This document shows positions 6,837-14,341 of a stretch of DNA of 20,729 bases, piece after piece; position 1 is the first letter of the stretch; every line of letters begins with the position of its first letter. The translations under genes and the position numbers were made by a program. The notes beneath the pieces are model-generated. The model searched no databases. It was given only the letters and a program-made list of their open reading frames with translations, and was not told the DNA's origin. The DNA is taken from positions 1 to 20,729 of the forward strand of contig UREK01000032.1 of assembly GCA_900546845.1 (NCBI GenBank), in the 5' to 3' direction. This DNA comes from an uncultured Eubacteriales bacterium (GTDB taxonomy: Bacteria > Bacillota > Clostridia > Christensenellales > CAG-138).

Positions 6837-9800
6837 GCTCCACCTCCTTCAAAAGCGCCTCGAGCTTCACCCGGCGCACGCTGCGGTACGCGCAGCCGGG
6901 GAAAGCCGGGTCAAACCCGCAGAGGCTCGCATAATCGCAGCGGCGGCAGGCGGTGTCCTGCTTGTTTTTGCGGTAGGGCGCCGCCTCCGCGCGGCCGGCG
7001 CGCACAGCTTCTGCCGTCCGCGCGGCCTTACTGTGCGCAAATTTCTCCACAAGGGCCAGCTCATCCTTGGAGACCGCACCCGCCCCCCGTTCCGGGATGA
7101 CGGCCGCGCCGCCTGCCGCTTCGAGCAGGCTTGCCTCGCGCAGCGAAATGCCGGAGAGGCGGAACGCCTTTTGCACCTCCGCGAGCAGCGCCTCGCCGGA
7201 GACGCCCTCCTCCAGAACGGGGGTCTTTACGGGCAGATAGTAAAACCCGGCGGGCTGCGCGCGCCGCGCCGCGCCGTCCGCTGCGGTGACGGCGGCGAGA
7301 TACAGCGGGAGCTGGAGCTTTAAGCCATAGTAGAGGTCCGTCGCGTCAAACTTGGCGGAGCCAGTCTTGTAATCGATCACACGCAGGAAGCGCGCGCCTG
7401 CCGCGTCCGTGAAGCTGTCGAGCCGGTCGATCTTGCCGGAGAGCAGGCAGTGCGTGCCGTCCGAAAGGGCGAGCTCGATGGGCGGGTACGCCTTGCCGCG
7501 CCCGAACTCCACCTCGCACCCGGCGGCGGAAAAGCGCCCGGCGGCAAGCTGCCGCACGATTGCGTGGGCCGTCTCCTTCACGCGGCGCACGAGCCGCGCG
7601 CAGAGGGCGCGCATGCGCGCCGTGTCCATCAGCACGCCGTGGTTGTGCTCCGCAATGAGCGGAGGCAAAATCTCCGCGAGCAATTCCTCCACCTGTTCCG
7701 GCGGGATCTCCGCCGCAGGCACGCCGAGGGCGATGAGCCGCTCCGTGAACCGCGCGAGCGCCTCGTGGCAGAACGCGCCCTCGTCGGCGCGGCGCTCCCG
7801 GTATTCCCGGGGCGCTTCGATGCGCAGGCCATAGCGGGCAAAATGCTTGAACGGGCAGGCGTTGAAGGTCTCAAGCCGCGTCGCGCTGCCATAAAGCGGC
7901 GCGCCATAAAGCGCGGCGGCAAGCTCCTGCCCGAAGGGTTCCGGCGAGCTTTGGTGGAACAGCGCGGCCTCCGCCTGTGCGAGCCGCCCGGCATATTCCG
8001 GGGCGGAGGCGAACGCCGCATAAAGCGCGCGCGCCTCGTCGCTGAATGCGCCCTCGTCCACGCCCGTGCGCAGGAGCGCGACGAGCCGGGAAAATCCGCT
8101 TTCCGCCGAGATTGGCGGCGCGGGCGCGAGGTCGGTCTCCATCTTTACGCCGGGGAACATGGCGCGGATGCGGTCGATGAGGCCGCACTGCACGGCGGTC
8201 TCCGCACCCATGCCGAGGGGATAGGAAAGGTACAAAAGCCTGCTCGGCCGGGCGATCGCGCCATAGACGTCCGCGAGTTCCTTGTCCGTGCGCTCCTTGC
8301 TCGTGGGGAGCGCGGGCAGGCCGAGGGCGGAGAGCTGCGCAAGCTCGTCGTCGTCGATCATGCCGTCGTCCCGCACGTGAGCGGGGAACACGCCTTCCAC
8401 CGCGCCAAGCACGAACAGCGCGGAGACGCTGCGCGCCCGCGTGCGGCCAAGGCTCCCAAAAAGCACCTGGTCCGCCGTCGTCGGGATCACGCCCACCTCG
8501 TAGGTGGAAAGCCCTTCCTGCAGCACGGCGATGTAGCGCTCCGTGGAAACCGGTGCATCGCCCAGGATCGCATGCATCTGTGTGAACAGCTCCATGAGCA
8601 TATTGTAAACCTGCGCGCATTCCTCCATGAGCTCGAAGCGACCCTCGCCCCGCAGGCGTTCGGCCTCCGCGGAAAGCTGGCCGCGCACGTCGAGCGCGCA
8701 GAGGTATTCATACAGCGCTTCCGTTTTTGCGCTTGCCGTGCCCGCGCCCGCAAGGCGGGCGCGCAGCTCCATCAGCGGCGGCATGAGCGCCGCCCGGGCG
8801 CGCTCGGCCGCGGGCGGCACCTCGCCCCGGGCAAAGGGCACGGTCAAAAGGCTGCCGCGCATGCCGTAGCGCAGCACGTAAAGCTCAAATTCTTCCACAT
8901 CGTCTGGGGAAACGCCGGCGAGGCCGGTCTTTGCGGCCTCCAGCACGTCCTGCTGGCGGAAGGCCCGCGCCGCGGCGGAAAGCGCGCGCACCGCGAGCCG
9001 CGCTGCGGCATAGCCCGCGAGCGGATGCTTCGCGTCCGTGAAAAACGGGATGTTCCGCGCCCGGAGCGCCCGGCTCACGGGGTTGATATACGCGTCGAGA
9101 TCCGTGGCGATGACGGCCATGTCCCGGTAGCGCATGCCACGGTCCGCAGCGGCGAGGATCGCATCGGCAACGGCTTCCGCCTCCGCCGTGCGGCTCGTCC
9201 CGGCAAAGAGGGAGATGGCCTCCGCCGCGTCCCCGCCCGGATAGGGCAGAAACGGGTAGGCAAACGCCTCGCGCTCCAGGTGCCGTAGCGCCGGATGCGC
9301 CCGCTTGGCTTCGTCCTCGTGTGGCCCCGGGATGGGCAGGCGGACGATCCGCGTCGGGCTGCCCTCCGCGCGTGCGATGTCCCGCAGGCGCATGAGCAGA
9401 CGGCGTTCCGCATCGAACACGGCGGCGTCCCTGCAATCGGGGGAAAGATCCGCGCGCAGGGCGATTGTGAGAGAACCCGCGCAGCGCATGAGCGCGGCGA
9501 TCACGTCGTAAAGCTGTTCGGAGATGAGGTCGAACCCGTCGATGATGACGGCCTGCCCGGCGATGGACGAGCGCGGGAGCCGTTCGCACAGCGCAGCGAA
9601 CGCGTCCGCCGCATCCATGTTACGCCCGGCAAGGTAGCCCTCCGTGCGCGCATAAAGGAGCGCGAGGTCGGCAAGTTTGGCCCCAAACGGCGTGCCATCC
9701 CCCAGGCGCTCCGCCGCGGCCGCAAGCTGCTCCGGCGGGATGTTGAAGCGCTTGCACTCCGTAAAAAACGCGTCGCACTGCTCCGCGAAACCCGCCCGGG

Positions 9801-10134
9801 CGGATACGCCGGCAAAGGCGGTCAGGCGCCGCGCTTCCTCCTCCGCCGTTTTGCGCACGACCATCCTGCGCCCCTGGCGAGAGAGGAACACCGTCCGCTC
9901 CCCGGTTTCCCGCAACACGTGCCGCGCGAGCGAGGTAAACGAAAAGACCGACGCCTGCAGCAGGCCGCCGGGCAGGGCGGCCGCAAGCTCGCGTTCGGTC
10001 TCAAAGGTGAATTGTTCGGGGACGATGAGCGCGACGGTCTCGCCGCGCGCGCAAAGCTCGCCCACCCGGCTCCGGATAAAGCGGCTCTTCCCGCTGCCCG
10101 CGCGCCCCGCGAGGAACGTCACCGGCGCCGCCAT
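6814..10134 (-). CDS. addB: ATP-dependent helicase/nuclease subunit B
   Basis: The 1106-residue protein is the partner of AddA. It has an N-terminal Walker A, GRAGSGKS (10-17), and degenerate helicase domains. Its C-terminal RecB-type nuclease has the motif VIDYKTG (D921, K923). The four cysteines of the AddB iron-sulfur staple are all present: C760 (in FNACPFKHF) and C1063, C1066, C1072 (CRRCDYASLC). In known AddB proteins this 4Fe-4S cluster holds the nuclease domain together. The start codon overlaps the thpR stop as TGATG, sharing one base, with GGGAG about 8 bases upstream inside thpR. Its own end overlaps addA. Length is slightly below the common 1150. The order B then A is usual for Bacillota. 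Confidence 0.96.
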   Translation of the reverse strand: MAAPVTFLAGRAGSGKSRFIRSRVGELCARGETVALIVPEQFTFETERELAAALPGGLLQASVFSFTSLARHVLRETGERTVFLSRQGRRMVVRKTAEEEARRLTAFAGVSARAGFAEQCDAFFTECKRFNIPPEQLAAAAERLGDGTPFGAKLADLALLYARTEGYLAGRNMDAADAFAALCERLPRSSIAGQAVIIDGFDLISEQLYDVIAALMRCAGSLTIALRADLSPDCRDAAVFDAERRLLMRLRDIARAEGSPTRIVRLPIPGPHEDEAKRAHPALRHLEREAFAYPFLPYPGGDAAEAISLFAGTSRTAEAEAVADAILAAADRGMRYRDMAVIATDLDAYINPVSRALRARNIPFFTDAKHPLAGYAAARLAVRALSAAARAFRQQDVLEAAKTGLAGVSPDDVEEFELYVLRYGMRGSLLTVPFARGEVPPAAERARAALMPPLMELRARLAGAGTASAKTEALYEYLCALDVRGQLSAEAERLRGEGRFELMEECAQVYNMLMELFTQMHAILGDAPVSTERYIAVLQEGLSTYEVGVIPTTADQVLFGSLGRTRARSVSALFVLGAVEGVFPAHVRDDGMIDDDELAQLSALGLPALPTSKERTDKELADVYGAIARPSRLLYLSYPLGMGAETAVQCGLIDRIRAMFPGVKMETDLAPAPPISAESGFSRLVALLRTGVDEGAFSDEARALYAAFASAPEYAGRLAQAEAALFHQSSPEPFGQELAAALYGAPLYGSATRLETFNACPFKHFARYGLRIEAPREYRERRADEGAFCHEALARFTERLIALGVPAAEIPPEQVEELLAEILPPLIAEHNHGVLMDTARMRALCARLVRRVKETAHAIVRQLAAGRFSAAGCEVEFGRGKAYPPIELALSDGTHCLLSGKIDRLDSFTDAAGARFLRVIDYKTGSAKFDATDLYYGLKLQLPLYLAAVTAADGAARRAQPAGFYYLPVKTPVLEEGVSGEALLAEVQKAFRLSGISLREASLLEAAGGAAVIPERGAGAVSKDELALVEKFAHSKAARTAEAVRAGRAEAAPYRKNKQDTACRRCDYASLCGFDPAFPGCAYRSVRRVKLEALLKEVEHEETVDE

Positions 10135-10667
10135 CAGAAGCGCTCCCGGTGCAGCGGGTTATATACCACCTTGCCGTCCTGCCGCGCGCTTTCAAAGAGC
10201 GTGATGCCCTGCACGGTCATGGAGGCATTTGGGGAAAGCCGCTGCAGCTCGGCCGTCACAAGCTCGTCGTGCTCCACGTTGCGCCCAAGCGTGATGTGCG
10301 GGCGGAAGCGTTTGCGCTCACGGGAAAAGCCGTTGTCATACAGCGCGCACTGAAGCGATTCGTACAGCCGCTCCAGCTCGTCCAGCTCGCCCTTCACGGC
10401 GAGGAAGGACGTCTTGCTGCCGTTTTTGTCAAAGCAGTCATACTTGCCAAGATGCAGCGTGAATGTGCGGATGCCGCGCACGGCCTCCCGCATCGCAGCG
10501 ACCGCGCCGGCAAGATCGTTCGATTCCCCGATGAAATGCAGCGTGACGTGGAAATTCTCCTGCGGCACGAACCTGCCGCCGCAGCTCATCTGCTTGACCT
10601 CCTTCTGCACGCGCGCAAGCTCCTGCTTGAACGAGCGCGGCAGCTCGATGGCGATAAAAAGGCGCAT
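10134..10667 (-). CDS. thpR: RNA 2',3'-cyclic phosphodiesterase (2'-5' RNA ligase family)
   Basis: The 177-residue protein begins MRLFIAIELP, typical of the LigT/ThpR branch of the 2H phosphoesterases. Both catalytic HxT motifs are present: H40-V-T42 in ENFHVTLHFIGE and H124-I-T126 in RPHITLGR. The family hydrolyses RNA 2',3'-cyclic phosphate ends to 2'-phosphates and can join 2'-5' RNA ends in vitro. The chosen ATG has AAAGGAGGG at a good distance; a longer reading from 10733 lacks this and would cover the promoter. The stop overlaps the addB start (TGATG), so the two are probably translated together. Why an RNA-end enzyme heads an addBA operon is not known to me. Confidence 0.92.
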   Translation of the reverse strand: MRLFIAIELPRSFKQELARVQKEVKQMSCGGRFVPQENFHVTLHFIGESNDLAGAVAAMREAVRGIRTFTLHLGKYDCFDKNGSKTSFLAVKGELDELERLYESLQCALYDNGFSRERKRFRPHITLGRNVEHDELVTAELQRLSPNASMTVQGITLFESARQDGKVVYNPLHRERF

Positions 10668-10679
10668 AGCGGCCCTCCT

Positions 10680-10733
10680 TTGGAACGGTTGATTGTAACG
10701 TATAGTATACCATTCCAAGGCCGCGCGGGGCAA
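10680..10733 (-). promoter_or_regulatory. Promoter of thpR-addB-addA with flanking inverted repeat
   Basis: Minus-strand TTGCCC (10728-10733) and TATACT (10704-10709) are 18 bp apart. An imperfect inverted repeat, TTGGAACGG (10680-10688) and CCATTCCAA (10710-10718) with one mismatch and a 21-base centre, brackets the -10 element. GTATA-G-TATAC (10700-10710) forms a smaller palindrome at the centre. It does not resemble the Bacillota LexA box. An operator role is a guess. Confidence 0.45.
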
Positions 10734-10740
10734 CGGAGAC

Positions 10741-11193
10741 TTAGCCGTCCTTCCGCCGCGCGCCCATCCGCTGGGAAGCCACCATGCGCGCGATGGAGGT
10801 CACGACCGAAACGCCCGCGGCAATCGCACCGGCGCAGGCCGCCGTTTCGATGCCCTTCTGGGCGAACAGGACATAATCCCCGTTAATGAGCGCGTCCATC
10901 GCGTAATACAGGCCGCCGCCCGGCACGAGCGGCACGATGCCGATCACGAGGAAGATCGTCGCAGGCGCTTTCAGGATGCGCGCGAAAATCTCCGAAAGCA
11001 CGGAAACCACGATCGTCGCAAGCAGATAGCGCACCACACCCGAACCGATGTCCGCAAGCAGGAGGAACACAAGCCAGCCCACCGCACCCGTGACGCAGGA
11101 AAGCAGGATAAACAATGGCTTGCGGATCTCAAACACGATGCAAAAGCCCGCGCAGGCCAGGAACGCATACAGGCAGGGCAGATATTGTTCCAT
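10741..11193 (-). CDS. Threonine/serine exporter, small C-terminal-type subunit (YjjB/ThrE_2 family)
   Basis: The 150-residue membrane protein, starting MEQYLPCLYA, has about four to five hydrophobic segments and the family signature IGIVPLVPGGGLYYAMDALINGD (about 84-106, conserved PGGGLYYAM core). It ends in a basic tail, QRMGARRKDG. It corresponds to the second half of single-chain ThrE or to YjjB of the split system. The ATG lies 2 bases after the stop of the larger partner, so the pair is translationally coupled. The expected role is export of threonine, serine or related small acids (YjjPB of E. coli exports succinate); the substrate cannot be told from sequence. An in-frame reading continues upstream to 11709 but overlaps the partner gene and is not coding. 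Confidence 0.9.
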   Translation of the reverse strand: MEQYLPCLYAFLACAGFCIVFEIRKPLFILLSCVTGAVGWLVFLLLADIGSGVVRYLLATIVVSVLSEIFARILKAPATIFLVIGIVPLVPGGGLYYAMDALINGDYVLFAQKGIETAACAGAIAAGVSVVTSIARMVASQRMGARRKDG

Positions 11194-11195
11194 GC

Positions 11196-11972
11196 TCAAA
11201 CCCCTCCCAGCAGCGCCCGGGCCAGGCCGAACGGGACCGCAATGCCCACGGCGATCGCCATCGCCACGATCAGCACCTCTGCAAGTTTGCTCAGCGCCGT
11301 CATAAAGTCCCCGATGATAACATCCCGCATCACGTTTGTGATTGCGATGCCGGGCACGAGCAGCATGATCGCCCCAATGATGATCTTGTCCGTATGGATA
11401 CCCGCACAGCCCGCGTAGGTCAGCGCCACCGGCACCATCACGAGCAGCATGCTCGCACAGAGGTTCATGAAGAACACGTTCGCGTTGAGGCGCACCATGT
11501 AACCCACCGCAGCCTTCACGATCATGCCGCAGAGGAACGCGATGGCCGCATCCGCCGCGTGCCCGCCCCAGAACAGCGTGAAGAAGGCCGCGACGCAGCC
11601 GTGGCCGAAATAGCTCAGCCACGTCGGATAGGAAGGCCGCCCCATGATCTCGCGCAGCCGCGCGAACGCGTCCTCCACCTCCGGCACGTCCCGGCAGACC
11701 TCCCGGCAAAGCGCGTTCAGCCGGTCCAGCTTGTCGAGGTTGTTCGTAGCGGATTTGATGCGCACGGACTTGGTGTAGTTCCGTTCGCCGTAATGAATGC
11801 TCATGATCACGCAGGAGGGCACGGCGAACACCTCCGCTTCTTCATATCCGTAAGCCGCGAGCATGCGGTTCGCGGATTCCTCCACGCGGTAGATCTCCGC
11901 ACCGTTTCGGATCAGCTGCCGCCCCATCTCACAGCAGAAATTCAGGCACTGTTCCACTTTTTTAGAATGCAT
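11196..11972 (-). CDS. Threonine/serine exporter, large N-terminal-type subunit (DUF1212/YjjP family)
   Basis: The 258-residue protein has a cytoplasmic N-terminal part with the family pattern GRQLIRNGAEIYRVEESANRML (about 17-38, conserved NGAE..RVE). Five hydrophobic segments follow from about 118 on, including the signature LLVPGIAITNVMRDVIIGD (204-222). The start MHSKKVEQ fits the family length, but GGGG sits too close to the ATG for a normal Shine-Dalgarno. The better GGAGGAAAGG is about 35 bases upstream beyond a hairpin. A GTG at 12029 is an alternative start adding 19 unlikely residues. It is the first gene of the exporter pair and has a consensus promoter. Confidence 0.88.
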   Translation of the reverse strand: MHSKKVEQCLNFCCEMGRQLIRNGAEIYRVEESANRMLAAYGYEEAEVFAVPSCVIMSIHYGERNYTKSVRIKSATNNLDKLDRLNALCREVCRDVPEVEDAFARLREIMGRPSYPTWLSYFGHGCVAAFFTLFWGGHAADAAIAFLCGMIVKAAVGYMVRLNANVFFMNLCASMLLVMVPVALTYAGCAGIHTDKIIIGAIMLLVPGIAITNVMRDVIIGDFMTALSKLAEVLIVAMAIAVGIAVPFGLARALLGGV

Positions 11973-12051
11973 ATCCCCAGTATGCCCTGCGCCGCAGGGC
12001 GGTCCTTTCCTCCGGCCCGGCGGGCGCACCCCTCCGAACCGTCCCTTTCAT
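11962..12051 (-). CDS. Possible 29-residue upstream ORF in the exporter leader
   Basis: An ATG at 12051, with AGGA about 6 bases upstream, opens a 29-codon frame (MKGTVRRGAP... ending RAYWGYAF) whose TAA overlaps the first codons of the exporter gene by 11 bases in another frame. It spans a perfect hairpin, GCCCTGC (11984-11990) / GCAGGGC (11994-12000), just before the main start. It could be a leader peptide that opens the hairpin or feeds terminating ribosomes to the weak main start. Composition is Arg/Gly/Ala-rich, as any GC-rich frame would be, so chance is a real alternative. Confidence 0.3.
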   Translation of the reverse strand: MKGTVRRGAPAGPEERTALRRRAYWGYAF

Positions 12052-12087
12052 GGCTGTCCTGTTTGACATTTTTTTGCCACTCGCCTC

Positions 12088-12115
12088 ATTATATGCGGCG
12101 CGCCGGAAATGTCAA
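12088..12115 (-). promoter_or_regulatory. Consensus promoter of the exporter pair
   Basis: Perfect TTGACA (12110-12115) and perfect TATAAT (12088-12093) are separated by 16 bp on the minus strand. The spacer contains the 10-bp palindrome CGGCGCGCCG (12096-12105). The resulting leader would be about 105-110 bases long. Confidence 0.75.
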
Positions 12116-12139
12116 GGGAAATATGGGGGTGCGCCGCAA

Positions 12140-12159
12140 AAGGGCGGCATGCAGCCCTT
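12140..12159 (-). terminator. Weak terminator after the GNAT gene
   Basis: On the minus strand AAGGGC and GCCCTT form a 6-bp stem around an 8-base loop containing GCATGC, followed by only four T. It begins at the GNAT stop codon. It probably ends the uppP operon partly, with some read-through into the exporter pair possible. Confidence 0.4.
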
Positions 12160-12617
12160 CACTCCAACCGCATGCGCCAGACCGCTACGGGAAACGACTC
12201 GTTGCCCGGCATCACGCCGGACGCGGTTTCCACAACCTCAAAGCCTTCGGAAGCATATAGCGCCCGCGCGGGCGCGTTGCCACAGAGCACCTCCGCAAAA
12301 ACGGGCCGGGCGGAGATGCGCGCGAGCGCATCCCGCACGAGCGCGCGGCCGATCCCCCTGCGTGCACAGGCAGGATCCACATATAGCCACGCGAGCTCAT
12401 CCTTCGAAAACGCGGCAAACCCAACGACGCACCCGCCAACTAGCGCCACGCGCACGGTATATTCAAACAAGCATTCTCGATCCGCAGCAATGGAAAGCGG
12501 CAAAAACGCCTCCGGCAGCCCGGCAAGCCGCAGTTCTTCCGCCCGCGCCGCATCGTGGATTTCCTGCAAGCGCGGCCAATCCCGCGTCGCGTAATCTCGA
12601 ATTGTGATTTCGTTCAT
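12159..12617 (-). CDS. GNAT family N-acetyltransferase
   Basis: The 152-residue protein has the acetyl-CoA binding motif LYVDPACARRGIGRAL (about 78-93; R87-G-I-G-R-A92 fits R/QxxGxG/A) and the C-terminal GNAPARALYASEGFE pattern with Y121. The family transfers acetyl from acetyl-CoA to an amine; the substrate is not predictable. I chose the second of two close in-frame ATGs (12617) because GGAAGG lies 9 bases before it. The first (12623) leaves only 3 bases. It follows the alpha-glucosidase by about 17 bases on the same strand and is the last gene of that operon. Confidence 0.85.
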   Translation of the reverse strand: MNEITIRDYATRDWPRLQEIHDAARAEELRLAGLPEAFLPLSIAADRECLFEYTVRVALVGGCVVGFAAFSKDELAWLYVDPACARRGIGRALVRDALARISARPVFAEVLCGNAPARALYASEGFEVVETASGVMPGNESFPVAVWRMRLE

Positions 12618-12634
12618 TCCCATTTTCCTTCCAT

Positions 12635-14308
12635 TCAGTTCACCCTGTAGACTAGCCCTTCGAACGGCAGGAGCGGCAGCTCCTCAGCAAACGCGCGGGA
12701 AGAATGTGTGTACAGCAGGCACTCGCGGGCGTTGAGCCCGCGGAAGGAAACCTTCGCCTGCTTTTCGGAAAGGTTCACGGCGACGAGCAGCGTCTCCGCT
12801 TCCCCGCGGCGCAGGTAAGCGAGCACCCGCTTGTTCGCTTCGTCCACAGGCGCGTATTCGCCAAAGGTCAGCACCGGGTGCGCATGCCGGAAGGCGATGG
12901 CCTTCTTATAAAAGTTCACCACGGAGTCCATGCGCAGCACATCCTCCTCGATGTTGACCTCCCGGTAGTTCGGGTTCACGCGCAGCCAGGGCGTGCCGTC
13001 CGTGAAGCCCGCGTTGCGCCCGCCGTTCCACTGCACGGGCGTGCGGGCGTTGTCCCGCGTCATCTTCACGATGATCTTCTCCGCGAGCGGGGCGGGCAGA
13101 TGCATCATGCTCTGCAAAACCGCGTAATCGTTGATGGCCTCAAAATCCTTCCATTCCTCCCGGGCGAGGCGGCAGTTGGTCATGCCGCATTCCTCCCCCT
13201 GGTAGAGGAACGGCGTGCCGCGCAGCGTCAGGTTCAAAAGCGCGAGCGCACGAGCCGAGGCGCGCCGCAGCTCCGGCGTCTTTTCGCTGCCGAAGCGGGA
13301 GACCTGGCGCGGCTGGTCGTGATTGGAAAGGTAATTACCCGTCCAGCCGTTTTTCTCCTGCATGGCGAGCTGCCAGCGATCCACCACGCGCTTGAAATCC
13401 CGGATAGTGAAACGGTAGCCCTTGCGGAAATCGAACTTGCCCAAGGGGCCGCAGCCGAGCATGGCGATGTCGAAATGGAACATCATCATGAGTTCCCGGT
13501 TGTCCGGGTTCGTGAAACGCGCCACATCCTCGATGCCCGTCAGGCAGCCTTCGCCCACGGTAAAGCAATCCGGATAGCGCGCAAACACCTCCCGGTGCAT
13601 CTCTTGAATGAACGCGTGCACGCCCTCCTGCTTGGTCACAAGCTCCGCCGGGAACTGCAGCCCGCGCTTGTGCGGGTCCTTATCCGGCAGGCCCGGCGCC
13701 TTCTTGATGGCGTTCACGACGTCGATCCGAAAGCCCGCGACGCCCCGGTCCAGCCAAAAGCGCATGGCCTTGTACATCTCCTGCCGCACGGCGGGGTTCT
13801 CCCAGTTCAAATCGCATTGCCCGGGCGTGAAGGAGGTCAAGTAGTATTCGCCGGTCTTTTTCTCCTGCGTCCAGGCGCTGCCGCCGAAAAAGGACATCCA
13901 GTTGTTCGGCGCGCCGCCGTTCTTGCCCGGCCGGAAATAGTAAAAATCCCGGTAGGGCGACGCGGGATCCGCAAGCGCCGCCTGGAACCAGGCGTGCTGA
14001 TCAGACGTATGGTTCGGCACGAAATCCATCACGACGCCGATGCCCCGCGCCTTCGCCTCCGCGACGAGGCGGTCGAAGTCGGCGAGCGTGCCGTATTCCG
14101 GGTTGACCGCGTAATAGTCCGAAACGTCGTAGCCATAATCCTTGTTGGGCGAGGCGTAGATGGGCGAAAGCCAGATGAGGTCGATCCCGAGCTCATGCAG
14201 GTAATCGAGCTTGGCGATCACACCGCCGAGGTCTCCGACACCGTCCCCGTTTGAATCGTAGAACGAGCGCGGCCAGATCTGATAAACAATTTTTTCCCGC
14301 GGGTCCAT
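12635..14308 (-). CDS. GH13 alpha-glucosidase, oligo-1,6-glucosidase type
   Basis: The 557-residue cytoplasmic enzyme starts MDPREKIVYQIWPRSF, with AAGGAGG 7 bases before the ATG. GH13 conserved regions are DFVPNH (95-100), QCDLNWENP (about 164-172), GFRIDVVN (192-199, nucleophile D196), VGEG (251-254, acid/base E253) and SNHDQPR (328-334, D331). The layout is that of the oligo-1,6-glucosidase/trehalose-6-phosphate hydrolase group, which cuts terminal alpha-glucose from short oligosaccharides. The residue after the nucleophile is Val (V197), which in characterised relatives favours alpha-1,6 linkages such as isomaltose, where Thr favours alpha-1,4. Specificity is inference. No sugar transporter or regulator is adjacent. 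It lies 33 bases after uppP and just before the GNAT gene. Confidence 0.92.
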   Translation of the reverse strand: MDPREKIVYQIWPRSFYDSNGDGVGDLGGVIAKLDYLHELGIDLIWLSPIYASPNKDYGYDVSDYYAVNPEYGTLADFDRLVAEAKARGIGVVMDFVPNHTSDQHAWFQAALADPASPYRDFYYFRPGKNGGAPNNWMSFFGGSAWTQEKKTGEYYLTSFTPGQCDLNWENPAVRQEMYKAMRFWLDRGVAGFRIDVVNAIKKAPGLPDKDPHKRGLQFPAELVTKQEGVHAFIQEMHREVFARYPDCFTVGEGCLTGIEDVARFTNPDNRELMMMFHFDIAMLGCGPLGKFDFRKGYRFTIRDFKRVVDRWQLAMQEKNGWTGNYLSNHDQPRQVSRFGSEKTPELRRASARALALLNLTLRGTPFLYQGEECGMTNCRLAREEWKDFEAINDYAVLQSMMHLPAPLAEKIIVKMTRDNARTPVQWNGGRNAGFTDGTPWLRVNPNYREVNIEEDVLRMDSVVNFYKKAIAFRHAHPVLTFGEYAPVDEANKRVLAYLRRGEAETLLVAVNLSEKQAKVSFRGLNARECLLYTHSSRAFAEELPLLPFEGLVYRVN

Positions 14309-14341
14309 GGAGGGTCCTCCTTCTTGTTCCGCCAAAGCGTT

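Noticed and set aside
3432..7100. A plus-strand reading frame of more than 1200 codons opposite addA and the end of addB
   Set aside because: It is a by-product of GC-rich codon use: addA and addB carry all expected motifs on the other strand, and the antisense frame is Arg/His/Gly-rich without any domain.
7450..9288. A 612-codon plus-strand frame opposite addB
   Set aside because: Same GC-driven antisense effect; no ribosome site or family pattern.
10668..10733. N-terminal extension of thpR from 10733
   Set aside because: It would translate the promoter region and lacks the strong AAAGGAGGG site found before 10667; the family begins with MRLFIAIEL.
11194..11709. Extension of the small exporter subunit upstream to 11709
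   Set aside because: It overlaps the larger subunit in another frame and reads as low-complexity Arg/Gly sequence.
12704..14254. A 516-codon plus-strand frame opposite the alpha-glucosidase
   Set aside because: The glucosidase motifs on the minus strand are complete; the antisense frame has no recognisable domain.
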